DNA of 64,000 bases from assembly GCF_004114535.1 (NCBI RefSeq), contig NZ_LBJC01000016.1, positions 110,191 through 174,190 on the forward strand. The letters are read 5' to 3'. The DNA comes from Bradyrhizobium nanningense. Its GTDB lineage: Bacteria; Pseudomonadota; Alphaproteobacteria; Rhizobiales; Xanthobacteraceae. Positions 29,012 to 38,902 of this stretch are shown one piece after another. The notes below the pieces were generated by a model. That model saw only the letters and a program-made list of their open reading frames with translations. It was not told the origin of the DNA and did not search any database. The position numbers and the translations under genes were made by a program. Every line of letters begins with the position of its first letter. Position 1 is the stretch's first letter.

Positions 29012-30071
29012 CTACTTCGCGAGCCAGGCGCTGAATCGCTGGCGCAACTCGTCGCCCTTCTCGTTCCAAAAGGCTTTGTCGATCTCCAGAGCATTTCCTA
29101 TATGATTCGGCGCAATCGGAAGGTGGGGCAGCATCGCCGGATCAACAAGCGCCACCGCATCCTTATTGGCGGGCCCGTATGGTGTGTAACGCGTCAGATC
29201 GGCCTGCGCTTGGGGTGAGCTGGCGAAGGCGAGGAACTTGTAGGCATCGTCCAGGTGTCGCCCGCCCTTGGGAATCACCCAGAGACCCCACTCCAACAGC
29301 TGGGCATCCCACATGATCTCGAAATGTTTGCCGGAGTTCTTGACAGCATCGTAGATCCGGCCGTTCCAGACTGCGGTCATGACGACATGGCCATCAGCGA
29401 GAAGCTGCGGCGGCTGGGCGGTGGACGTCCACCAGATGACGTCCTTCTTGATCGTGTCGAGCTTCTTGAAGGCGCGATCGACTCCCTCGGGCGTGTTAAG
29501 GACCTTGTAAACGTCCTTGATGGGCACACCATCGGCGATCAGCGCCCATTCGAGAGTGCCGGAGGGATTCTTCGACAACCCGCGCTTGCCTGGGAATTTC
29601 TGCGTGTCGAACAAGTCGGCGATGGTCTCCGGGCCGTTCGGCAGCTTGTCCTTGTCATAGGCGACGACCTTGGCAGATGTGGATGAGGGCACCCCGCAGT
29701 CGTGCTTGTCGGCGCCCTTGAACATAGCCCGGTCAAGACCCAGCTTTTTCCAGTCGATCGTCTCAATGATGCCCTCGGCGCACAACTTAGTGTCCCAGAG
29801 CGGGTCGCCGTCGACAACGTCCCAACTCACGGTCTTGGACTTGACCATAGCGAGGATCTTGGCATTCTCCGCGTTGTACTCATCTTCGGTGATCTTGATC
29901 CCGGTCGCCTTGGTGAAGGGTTCGAAAAAGGCTTTGCGCAGGGCCGTCTGGTAGGCCCCCTCCAAAGGAGGTGATCGTCAGCTGATCGGCCGCAAAGGCG
30001 GGTTTCGCCGGCGCAAGCGCCCCCGCTGCTAGGCAATTTACGCCGACGATCAACAATAGTGTGTTCCTCAT
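29012..30071 (-). pseudogene. Extracellular solute-binding protein, cassette 2, frameshifted
   Basis: Minus strand, start ATG 30071 (MRNTLLLIVGVNCLAAGALA, a signal peptide with cleavage after AFA). The first frame covers the signal peptide and ADQLTITSFGG. At about 29965 the reading moves to another frame, which runs uninterrupted for about 315 codons from AYQTALRKAFFEPFTKATGI to the stop at 29012. Blocks such as SWDVVDGDPLWDTKLC, CGVPSSTSAKVVAYDKDKLP and DVIWWTSTAQPPQLLADG match the intact paralogue at 17720-18784. Only a single frameshift near the mature N terminus separates it from function, so sequencing error should be kept in mind. Confidence 0.85.
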
Positions 30072-30163
30072 CGTCTGCTCTCTCCCTGCTATGCCGTCCC
30101 CAGGATGTGACGGCGTTGTTGAAACCCCGACCAAACGCCTCGAGGCGAACCGTCGCGCCATCG

Positions 30164-31163
30164 TCAGGACGCGTCGAGCGCCCGACAATCGTCCGTTCTC
30201 CAGCCGAGGGTGATCGCAGCACCCCGCTCGACCTGCATCATGCCCTCCGAATTCGGCAGCTTGACCACAAAGTCATCACGGCCGCAGACCGAAACTCGGA
30301 TTCGAACGTGGTCGCCCAAATAGATCACCTCCGTAATCTGCGCGCTGAAGATATTGGGCAGCGAACCTGGGCTTCACTTGCTCCGGCCGCAACGACAACA
30401 CAGTCGGCCGACCGATCGCCTCGACATGGATCGCCAGAGCCTGCACGTTAACCCCGCCTGCAACCTGCACTTGATAGGCCGCGCCATTCATCGCGACGAC
30501 CTCACCGTGGAGCCAGTTGTTCTCGCAGATGGCGACGAAGGCATTGTGCGGCCGCTCGTACACGCGGCGGGCGCGGCGAGCTGCTGGGTGACCCCCTCGT
30601 TGAACACCGCGGTTCGGTCCGACATAGTCAGCGCCTCGCCCTGGTCATGCGCACATAGACCTACGGTGAGGCCGAGGTCCTCGTGGATGTGCTTGATCTC
30701 GAATTTCTGCTCGCGCAGCTGCTTGTCCAGCGCGCCGAGCGGCTCGTCCATCAGCACGAGCTTGGGATCGAAGACCAGGGCCGAGGGCAAGCGCGACGCG
30801 CTGCTGCTGGCCGCCCGAGAGTTGACTAGGCCGGCGCTTGCCATAGGCGCCGAGCCGGACCATCTCGAGCGCCCACTTGATCCTGGCCTCGATCTCGGCC
30901 TTACCGATCTGCGAACCTTAAACGGGAAGGCGAGGTTTTCCTCCACGGTCATGTGCGGAAAAAGCGCGTAGTTCTGGAACACCATGCCGATATTGCGCGT
31001 GTACGGGAGCATCTTGATCGAGCGCCCCTCCAGAAAAATGCAGCCCTGGCTGGGCACCTCGAAGCCGGCGAGCATCATGAGCGTCGTGTCCTGCCGGAGC
31101 CGATTTCGCCGACGTAGGCTTTCTGAATGTCGGAAAACTTCACAGCGGCATTTTTCGTGCCAT
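30164..31163 (-). pseudogene. ABC transporter ATPase (PotA type), cassette 2, several frameshifts
   Basis: Minus strand. The N terminus reads TKNAAVKFSDIQKAYVGEIG, directly followed by a damaged Walker A (GSGRT) and MMLAGFEVPSQGCIFLEGRS. MVFQNYALFPHMTVEENLAF (Q-loop) is intact. The signature [14 protein letters not shown] appears in another frame, then LVLMDEPLGALDKQLREQ and HDQGEALTMSDRTAVF. The TOBE domain is split again and ends FVVKLPNSEG...GWRTDDCRALDAS with a stop at 30164. At least four frame changes and a deletion around Walker A make it inactive. Confidence 0.85.
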
Positions 31164-32928
31164 GACCCTCCCTCCGGTCGCGGCGCTCCTCCCGTTGCTC
31201 GGCGCTGCCGACTACGAAACCACCATGTTTTTCGACGGAATGCAGCTTCGCGAGTTCATCGAGACCGCCGGGGCAAGCCTGCATGAGACGCTCCCGATCG
31301 AACGATTGGTGCATTGTTGCCGCACCCACATTTCTCCCTATCCGACCTTTGCAGCTCGACAGAAGTTATGTCTACCACGGAAATATTATGAGGCTTCTAG
31401 AGCTTAATTTCTTTATTTTGCGCGCCTCAGGAGGCGAAATCCTGCGCCGATGCCGGGATAGAAGGTGTGGACTAACCAGTGAGGGCACGAAAAGCCATCC
31501 GAGCTTTGGACAACGAACGCCGAGCGACTATCGGTTTGCGTAGGTAAAGCGTCATGGACCCACGTTGGGGCGGGTCGGGGAGCTGAAAACGCCTGACTGC
31601 GTGGATATCACCCGCCCGAAGGTTTTGCGCCATAATTGAATGAGCCCCCGCCGCCGGTGACCGATCTCTTTGGCCGAAAGGGGCGAACGAGGCTGGCTGC
31701 GCAACCATACCGCCACGTGCGGGTTTTGGATCGGCCGACGAACACCTTGGCATAATCGACCTCGACTTAACCCGCCTCGCTCGCGATGAGGATGAGTGCC
31801 ACGCCTTCCGACGATGACGGCGTCAACACGCGAGATTTTCCTCGCCAAAACAGCCAGCAGTCGTGCGGCTGTCGTCACTTTTGCCTGCGTGCCGCGGCAC
31901 TTTTCTCATAGCGCCAAAACAACACGCGCTTCGTTCAAGCCGGCTCCTATGGGTCGCGATAAGTGCCTCCGGTGTCGTCCCGAGAGCGCGACCTCACAAA
32001 ACCTTCAAGATCCTGGGGGCATCCCGCGATCACTCGCAAATCCCAAAGGCGCGTCGTAGACCTGCTCAAGATCGCATCAAATCGGTCCGCAAGAGTCAGG
32101 TGCCCGCCATCAAAATCGTCGGCCTTGAGATGGGCCAATGAGTGATCAACGTCTTCAGAAAAGGTAAGAGAAACTATGCTCGGAATACGTCCTTTCTCAC
32201 CGCAGCTTTCCGCGATGATTCCGCCGACGAATGGTTGTCCGCGCTCACGCAGCGACGACGGTGTAGCTCTCTGCGAGAACCTTCACGTCATAACATTGGC
32301 AGTCGATACTCCCGGGCAAGGTGAAGGCAGGTCGAACATGCGGTCGGTGGCGGGCGCAAAGGCTCGTGCGCTGCCCCAACGGCGAAGTTGGGAAGGTCGA
32401 CGCGGTCAGTTCTCCTGAGCGTCGGATATACCGAAGCAGAATTGCCGTGGTATTCGCCGCATTGTCGCTAGTATTTGCCAACTTGAGAAAGCATGACACT
32501 TTCATCCGCCGCCAAACGGCAAATTCCATCGCACTCCGTAAATACATCCGATCGCAAGACACTAGCGATTTGGCAGCGGTTCAGAAGCGGAGGATTAGCA
32601 TGAGGACTGGCAGCTTGCCCCTGCATTTCATTGCCTGCAACGGAATCCCGTCGACGTAGCACCCGCAAGTCTCCCAAGTGCTGGAAGGGACGCGACCTTC
32701 ATGACAATCCCTCAAATGGTGGGCTTTGCTTAGGTGATACTATTTGGATAAGTGCGCAGTCCGCGGTCGCGCCAGATAGCCTATTGCGGTCTCGCGTACC
32801 AAAACTGAACCCTAGCCTACCAAGGGAGGCCTCCGGCCTGCCGGGGAGGCAGCAGAAGTTTGACGCTTCATCGCTCGTCCATCGAGGAAGCTCTCGAGCC
32901 ACCATGCACATGAGAAGGAGGTTCGCGA
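31164..32928. other. Long stretch without intact genes
   Basis: 1.76 kb in which only short frames occur. Apart from a probable IS110 trace at about 31640-31760, I recognise nothing on either strand. No RNA gene or repeat was apparent. Confidence 0.4.
31640..31760 (+). mobile_element. Possible IS110-family transposase trace
   Basis: A plus-strand frame reads PPPPVTDLFGRKGRTRLAAQ followed by PYRHVRVLDRPTNTLA. This resembles the segment after the catalytic domain of IS110 transposases (VSDLFGRKGR-WL). It is only about 40 codons long with stops on both sides, so the call is tentative. Confidence 0.4.
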
Positions 32929-33337
32929 TGGAGATTTACGAGAGTCTAAACCACAGCAAGTGAGAGCGCAAATATCACGTGGTGATCATTGAGGCCGAGT
33001 TGGAGGCAGCATCTCGAGGAGGTGTTCCGAAGATCGGCATTGCCGAAGGAGTGCAGGGTCGAAGATGGGCATTTGATGCCGGATCACATTCACATGATGA
33101 TTTCGATCCCACCCAAATGTGCGGTGTCGCAAGTGATTGGGCACTTCAAAGGCAAAAGTGCAATCCACGTGGCAAAAGTCTATGGAGAGAGGGAACGCAA
33201 CTTGTAAGGCAGCAGCTCTGAGCCGGCAGATACTTCGTCTTCCGTCGGTCGAGACGAGGCAGTGATCAGGGAATACATCCGCAAGCAAGAGGCCGAGAAT
33301 ACCGACTTGAGCAAACGAACAAGTGGCGGCAAGGCCG
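32929..33337 (+). mobile_element. IS200-family TnpA transposase remnant
   Basis: ATG 32929, preceded by AAGGAGG, gives MEIYESLNHSK, then an in-frame TGA and ERKYHVV. After a frame change comes RQHLEEVFRRSALPKECRVE with the catalytic HUH-like PDHIHMMISIPPK and AVSQVIGHFKGKSAIHVAKV. A third frame gives DEAVIREYIRKQEAENTDLS. IS200/IS605 TnpA is a Y1 transposase of about 140 residues, and nearly the whole length is represented but broken by one stop and two frameshifts. A GC-rich repeat (GGCGGCAAGGCCGCC near 33323) may be the right-end hairpin. Confidence 0.82.
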
Positions 33338-33643
33338 CCTTTGGCGGTCACGTTCATTCAAGCACGTCTCTCGGAAATTGTGCCCTTGCCAAAAATCGGC
33401 ACGCCAAAGGAGATATCACCCTGCGTACCTGAGCAACTCTAGCCCTGGATGGCCAGCTCAACGCCGTGATGACGGGATGTCGCCGATTTGCGGACTTCAC
33501 GAGCGGACGAGCGACATGCGACGCGCTGCGCAAAGCCTCCCCAGTTCGCAGGATTTCCTCGTTTATTTTCCAAATATTGCGGGCTGACTGCGTTGGTGTG
33601 TCTTACATTCTAAACTCCTTAACTTCTCTACTGAAAGGACAAC
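33338..33643. other. Spacer before the acyl-CoA ligase
   Basis: About 300 bases without a gene. It contains the leader of the acyl-CoA ligase, with AAAGGAC at 33633-33640 just before GTG 33644. Confidence 0.45.
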
Positions 33644-35770
33644 GTGCTGACACGGTACCGCCCCCATAAGTCGACTCCGGCAAGCGAAGGTGCGCTGTTC
33701 GCCCTCTTCCAGCCGAAATCGGTAGCGGTAATCGGCGCAAGTCCCGCGTCGGAGGCCCGCAGCCAATCGCTCGAATATTACAAACGGATTGGCTACTCGG
33801 GAAAAGTGGCCGCGGTGAATCCGAAGTACGACCGAATTGCCGGCTACTCCTGCTATGATTCCCTCAAGAGCATGCCGTTTGTGCCCGATGCTGTCCTCAT
33901 TCTACGCAATCGTGAGGGATCGGTAGCCGCGCTCGAAGAGGCGGCGGAGGTCGGAGTTCGGGCCGCGGTTATCCCTGAGATTGGATTCGCGGAGTCCGGA
34001 GGTGCAGAAGGAGTTGCGGCGCAAGCTAAGATTGTAGAGATTGCGCAAGCCTCTGGAATGGCCGTGCTCGGACCAAATTCCAGTGGGTTGATCAACTGGA
34101 TTGACCGGGTGCATCTAAACATTTCGTTGGCTGAGGTACTTAAGCCCGGCTGTGTCGCTCTATTGTCCCAAGGCGGGGGAACAAAACTCGCTCTGATGGG
34201 CGGCGGTCGCGGCGTACGTTGGAGTCACGTCGTCACCTGCGGCAACGAAGCTGTCACAGGTAGTGCCGATTTCCTGCGCTACTTCGTGGATGATCCTCGC
34301 GTCCGAGTCATCTGTGGATTCGTCGAAGCAGTTCGTGATCCAGAGAATTTCTTCTTCGAGTGCGACCGGGCTCGCGCTGCCGGCAAGCCCGTGATTCTGC
34401 TAAAGCCCGGACGCACGGAGGCGTCTCGCGAACTGGCCACCGCGCATACAGGTGCGCTCACCGCGCCCTATCGCTTCTACCGCGAGCTGTTCAAGAGGCA
34501 CGGCGTGGTGCAGGTGGATTCGATCGAAGAATTGCTTGCCTCCGCCCTCATAGCGCAAGCGGGGCGGTCTCCGGGCGAAGGACGGCTTGGGGTAGCCTGC
34601 CCATCGGGTGGGTTAGTCCAAATGTATGCGGATGAGTTGGGCAAGTGCGAGGCGCTCAGCTACGCCGAATTGCAACCGCAGACGGTTAACGGACTCCGCA
34701 GCTTCTTGCCCGACATAATCGCTTGCAGAAATCCTCTCGACTTTTGGGGGGTCGAGAATTTGAAAGAAGACTCCAGGAGGATCTTCCATACGATAGCAGG
34801 CGACGCGAACGTGGACGTTTTCGCAACACTTTACGATCCGAGTCACCCTGGTCGAAATGGTGCGGCATACGAAACGTGGGCTGAATGCGCAGTAGAAGTG
34901 GCCGCAAAAACAAACAAGCTCGTGACGCTGATGACGCCAGTAGATGGTTCAACGTCGCCTGAGAAAATCGAAAGCCTGCTCGATAAAAATGTAGTGGTCC
35001 TGGGGCAGAGAGAAGCTTTTCGGGCTCTTGATCGTGCGGTGACATGGTCCCGTCCTGCGCCGCCGCTTGCAGATGAAGCGCCGATCGACCGATCGAGCAT
35101 GAAGAAGCGTCTTTATGACTTCGGCGGAAAGCCATTTTCGGGAAGGCCGGCGCTCGAGTTCTTGGCTGCTGCGGGCGTCCCCGTCGTCGAAAGTCGTTTC
35201 GTCGGAAGCGTCGATGACGCCGTCAGCTCCGCGAACGAACTCGGATATCCGGTTGTCGCAAAAATCGGCGACACGAATGTGCTTCATCGAACTGAGCTCT
35301 CAGGTGTCGTAACAAATCTGAGGAATGATTTTGAATTGTCATCAGCGGCGGCAACACTCTTCGCCGGTGGGGCGCAGGTCCTTATCGTCCAACCATATGT
35401 GCGAGATGGTGTCGAAATGATCCTTGGCCTGGAGACGGATGATGTTCTCGGATCATTCGTTGTGCTTGGCCAGGGCGGAATCTGGACCGAGATCATGGAC
35501 GACGCCGCGCTTCGCCCCGCGTGGCTCAGAGTCGGCGAACCGCAACAGATGATTGCTGAGCTGCGCGTCCAGAAGCTGCTGCAAGGATATCGCGGCGCTC
35601 CCGCGCTGGATACGAGAGCTTTGATGAGTGCTGTCGGACGACTTGACGCGATCGCCCGAACACTCGGAGATGAAATTCGCTCCATCGACATCAATCCGCT
35701 GTTCGTGCGCAAGCATGGCGTCGTCGCGGTCGATGCACTCATCGTACCAGTCGGCTCGCGCGACAGTTGA
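33644..35770 (+). CDS. ADP-forming acyl-CoA ligase (acetyl-CoA synthetase, NDP-forming type), fused alpha and beta parts
   Basis: 708 residues from GTG 33644. The N-terminal CoA-binding Rossmann domain contains SVAVIGASPASEARS (27-41). The succinyl-CoA-ligase-like domains follow, with LLSQGGGTKLALMGGG near 178 and the phosphohistidine loop ATAHTGALTAPYRFY, H268 being the likely phosphorylated residue. The C-terminal part (about 500-700) is the ATP-grasp domain (YPVVAKIGDTNVLHRTELSG, VGEPQQMIAEL, SIDINPLFV). The enzyme interconverts an acid, CoA and ATP with acyl-CoA, ADP and phosphate. An enoyl-CoA hydratase follows after 47 bases, so the pair should activate and hydrate one acid. Confidence 0.88.
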   Translation: MLTRYRPHKSTPASEGALFALFQPKSVAVIGASPASEARSQSLEYYKRIGYSGKVAAVNPKYDRIAGYSCYDSLKSMPFVPDAVLILRNREGSVAALEEAAEVGVRAAVIPEIGFAESGGAEGVAAQAKIVEIAQASGMAVLGPNSSGLINWIDRVHLNISLAEVLKPGCVALLSQGGGTKLALMGGGRGVRWSHVVTCGNEAVTGSADFLRYFVDDPRVRVICGFVEAVRDPENFFFECDRARAAGKPVILLKPGRTEASRELATAHTGALTAPYRFYRELFKRHGVVQVDSIEELLASALIAQAGRSPGEGRLGVACPSGGLVQMYADELGKCEALSYAELQPQTVNGLRSFLPDIIACRNPLDFWGVENLKEDSRRIFHTIAGDANVDVFATLYDPSHPGRNGAAYETWAECAVEVAAKTNKLVTLMTPVDGSTSPEKIESLLDKNVVVLGQREAFRALDRAVTWSRPAPPLADEAPIDRSSMKKRLYDFGGKPFSGRPALEFLAAAGVPVVESRFVGSVDDAVSSANELGYPVVAKIGDTNVLHRTELSGVVTNLRNDFELSSAAATLFAGGAQVLIVQPYVRDGVEMILGLETDDVLGSFVVLGQGGIWTEIMDDAALRPAWLRVGEPQQMIAELRVQKLLQGYRGAPALDTRALMSAVGRLDAIARTLGDEIRSIDINPLFVRKHGVVAVDALIVPVGSRDS

Positions 35771-35817
35771 ACTGTTCAGCTGTGGCTTTGCTTAGCAACC
35801 GGAAAAGGAAGAAAATC

Positions 35818-36660
35818 ATGGAATACACTGCCATTAAATACGAAGTGGACGATCGCGTTGCGCGGGTTACCTGGAATCGGCCGAAGAAAATGAATGCCAT
35901 CTCGATCAAGCTGCGCAAAGAATTTCATGATGCGCTAGCGGTCGCCGATGGCGATCCGGAAGTTCGCGTGATTGTTGTTAATGGCGCCGGCGGGCGCGCA
36001 TTCTCCGCGGGCTTTGACCTCAATGACGAAGATGCCGAAGTAAAGGCCGGCGGTGAGAAGCAAAGAACCGTGAACGATTGGAAGAAGATCGTCGATGATT
36101 CCTTCGACTTTCTTTATTCTCCTTTCAAGTGCTCTAAGCCGGTGATCGCAATGGTCAATGGCTATTGCCTGGGAGGAGCGATGGACTTCATTTCGATGTG
36201 TGATCTTCGTTACTGCTCCGACGACGCGCGCTTCGGTGCTGTCGAGGTCCGGTTTGGGCAACCTGTTATGATGATGTCGATTCCGTGGGTTATGGGTCAA
36301 CGTTGCCGTGAACTAGTCTACACCGGAGATCTGTTCGATGCGCAGGAAGCATATAGGCTTGGCTTTGTGAACCGAGTCTATCCGAAAGAGCGTCTCGAGG
36401 AGGAAGTCATCCGCATAGCGAAGCGCATCTCGCGCGTCGCTATGCCGACCTTGGTGTGGCACAAGCGCGCACTGAATAATACCATGAACGCGGGAGGGTT
36501 CGACTCTGCCTTGCGCTACGGGGCCGATGCGGGTCTGATCATGGAAAATTCCGACTCGGAGTTCAAGGGATACGCGCAGATCCAGCTGAGAGAGGGGACT
36601 GCGGCGGCAAACCAGTGGGTGAACTCGATCTTCGCGCCTTTCGAGAAGAAGAACGATTGA
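35818..36660 (+). CDS. Enoyl-CoA hydratase/isomerase family protein
   Basis: 280 residues from ATG 35818, with AAAAGGAAG upstream; the open frame extends further upstream but overlaps the ligase end. Crotonase-fold features are the first oxyanion motif FSAGFDLNDED and the second NGYCLGGAMDF, followed by FGAVEVRFGQPVMM. The usual second catalytic glutamate position is EVRFG here, so the activity may be hydratase, isomerase or hydrolase. It is distinct from the two CaiD-like genes. It forms an operon with the ADP-forming acyl-CoA ligase. Confidence 0.85.
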   Translation: MEYTAIKYEVDDRVARVTWNRPKKMNAISIKLRKEFHDALAVADGDPEVRVIVVNGAGGRAFSAGFDLNDEDAEVKAGGEKQRTVNDWKKIVDDSFDFLYSPFKCSKPVIAMVNGYCLGGAMDFISMCDLRYCSDDARFGAVEVRFGQPVMMMSIPWVMGQRCRELVYTGDLFDAQEAYRLGFVNRVYPKERLEEEVIRIAKRISRVAMPTLVWHKRALNNTMNAGGFDSALRYGADAGLIMENSDSEFKGYAQIQLREGTAAANQWVNSIFAPFEKKND

Positions 36661-37834
36661 TCAATTTGCGACCCGGGGTGTGTGTTGCCCATTGTCAGCC
36701 GATGGCAACACAGCCAAAAAAGGCGATGGATTGGAGAGGCTGCAGGACTGCAATAACTCTCTGGAGAGGAAGCGCCACGGCAAGCTATGCGCACACGGCG
36801 GACTCAAAGTAGCCTTTCGGTTCGCTGCCGTCTGCTTCCGATCCCAGTGATCACTAGCTGATTTCCGCACCTTCCGGCCGGCCGACGCGACGGAGCTGAA
36901 CGATCCGGGCGACGACTCCTGCAGCGAGATCATCAACGAAGTGAGTGTGACATCGTGCGATCACTCGTAGGAATTCCAGCACTGGTGTTCCAGAGTTGCG
37001 CTTTTGCAACTCGCCGGTTGCCGCTCATTCTTACACTATAATGGCGCACGTGGAAAAGTGCGTGCGCCAAGCGCTCAAACTGGTAAAGTTACGTCACTTT
37101 GCACCGGCCAGCAGCAACTTATGACGTCGTTAACAGCCCTATCGACGTGGAACGTGCATGATCTTGGGGCGTAGCTCGCATACACGATGAGACGACGTGG
37201 AAGTCATTGCGCGATTGCAGAAGGCAGTCGCCCATTTCGGATGACGTCCTGGGCATGAGCCAAGATCCGACAGATTACGGGGCCAGATCTACGGAGTACA
37301 GTACACGTCATTGCAAGCTCCTGGTTTGTTGTCCTGTATTGCGAGCAAGAACGGTCGAGTAATTGCACCGCTGTCACACCGATACCCAAACGTTGTTGCG
37401 AGACGTTTATAGGTTGCGCATGCGGCGATTGCTCCAGAGTAGGGCGGGCGGAAGTTGGCTCGATAGTCATTGGCAGGCGCGAAGCGCAGGTGAAAGACAC
37501 CAGTATTCTGCCGATGCGATACGTCGGCTGCAGGAGGTGAATCTCGATCCTCGTCGCTCTCGGCTCTGGTTTCAACGTGTCGCAATCAACAAAGGAGGAT
37601 CCTTCTACTTCCCGAGTGAAAATTGAGGCTTATTCTCGGGTAGCCCTGCAGTATCTGATACAAATTCTTTCGTTCCGCCCTCGTGTAGGGCCGAATTTAG
37701 GCGCGCGGCACCAACACTTTGCAAGAAACGTGTGTTGAACTGAAATACACTGCTGCAAAAGGTCGCTCTAGCGGCCTCTGCGCAAGCAAGCGCGGTAGTC
37801 GGATCGTCAGACGACGGTCAAGGAGAAGGAAAGA
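36661..37834. other. Intergenic region of 1.2 kb
   Basis: No gene supported. An inverted repeat (TGGCGCACG at 37042-37050, CGTGCGCCA at 37061-37069, 10-base loop) is the only structure noted and could be an operator or a small terminator. Confidence 0.45.
37042..37069. repeat. Nine-base inverted repeat
   Basis: Perfect 9-base arms with a 10-base loop in a gene-free region, about 770 bases before the second CaiD-like gene. There is no T-run, so it is less like a terminator than a protein-binding palindrome. Confidence 0.35.
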
Positions 37835-38617
37835 ATGGCCGAAATTGTCACCACGCGTCGCGAGGGCGCGGTCCTCGAAGTGACGCTCGATCGCCCGAAG
37901 GCAAATGCCATCGACGCGAAGACGTCTCGGCTAATGGGGGAGGTCTTCAAGGCGTTTCGCGACGATCCCGAGCTGCGCGTCGCCATTCTAAAAACCGCTG
38001 GTGAGAGGTTTTTCTGTGCTGGCTGGGACTTAACCGCTGCCGCGGCTGGGGAGTCTGCAAATGCCGATTATGGTGTTGGTGGATTCGGTGGCGTGCAGGG
38101 ACTGCGCGACCTCAACAAGCCTGTAATCGCCTGTGTCAATGGTATGGCCGTTGGTGGTGGATTCGAACTGGCGCTCTCGTGCGACTTGATCTATGCGTCC
38201 GATCATTCGTCTTTCGCGCTGCCAGAGATTCGTGCCGGCCAGCTCGCCGATGCTGCATCGGTCAAACTGCCAAAACGTATTCCTTTCCACGTCGCGTTGG
38301 ATCTTCTGTACACCGGTCGCTGGATGAATGCCGCGGAGGCACATCGCTGGGGTTTGGTCAACGAAGTAATTCCGAAGGAAAAGCTTGAGGAGCGCGTGTG
38401 GGAGATCGCGAGGCTGCTCGCTAGCGGCCCGCCACTTGTCTTTGCTGCTATCAAGGAGACGGTGCGCGTCGCTGAGCCACTGAGCTATCAGGATGCTCTG
38501 AATCGAGTGAACAGGCGTCAGCTGGCAACGGTTGACATACTCTACGGTTCAGAGGACCGTCTTGAGGGCGCCCGTGCTTTCGCAGAAAAGCGCCCTCCCG
38601 TATGGAAAGGTAGGTAG
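37835..38617 (+). CDS. caiD: Carnitinyl-CoA dehydratase-like enoyl-CoA hydratase (copy 2)
   Basis: 260 residues, the same length as copy 1 at 537-1319 and colinear with it without gaps. Most positions are identical, for example the segment RDLNKPVIACVNG followed by AVGGGFELALSCDLIYASDH. It starts at ATG 37835 after AAGGAGAAGG. The oxyanion motif CAGWDL (61-66), E111 (GGGFE) and E131 (FALPE) are present, and the tail is EKRPPVWKGR as in E. coli CaiD. A DUF849 gene follows on the same strand and a thioesterase lies beyond it on the other strand. The duplication of the whole trio suggests two related pathways or a transferred second set. Confidence 0.88.
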   Translation: MAEIVTTRREGAVLEVTLDRPKANAIDAKTSRLMGEVFKAFRDDPELRVAILKTAGERFFCAGWDLTAAAAGESANADYGVGGFGGVQGLRDLNKPVIACVNGMAVGGGFELALSCDLIYASDHSSFALPEIRAGQLADAASVKLPKRIPFHVALDLLYTGRWMNAAEAHRWGLVNEVIPKEKLEERVWEIARLLASGPPLVFAAIKETVRVAEPLSYQDALNRVNRRQLATVDILYGSEDRLEGARAFAEKRPPVWKGR

Positions 38618-38902
38618 TCGCGCTTCGCGCACGAGAGTCGTGATGGGGGCAACGGGAGAGGCGATGAGGTTGCGGAGGGCTGTTTCATCGATCGTCTTTT
38701 CGCCTGCATTGATCCAAGACTTCGATTCAATCCCCAGAGCGCTGGGCAAGCAAGCGAGTAGCGGCAGCGGAGCCCTCCGCCGCCCTTTGAACCAAGATCA
38801 GATATGAGTGATTGCGCCGGCTAGATCCTTTAAGGCGCAATGATCTCTCTGCTTGCTGCGCTCGTTCTGAGATAGGTTTCGTGGTCATAGGAGGAGCTGA
38901 GG

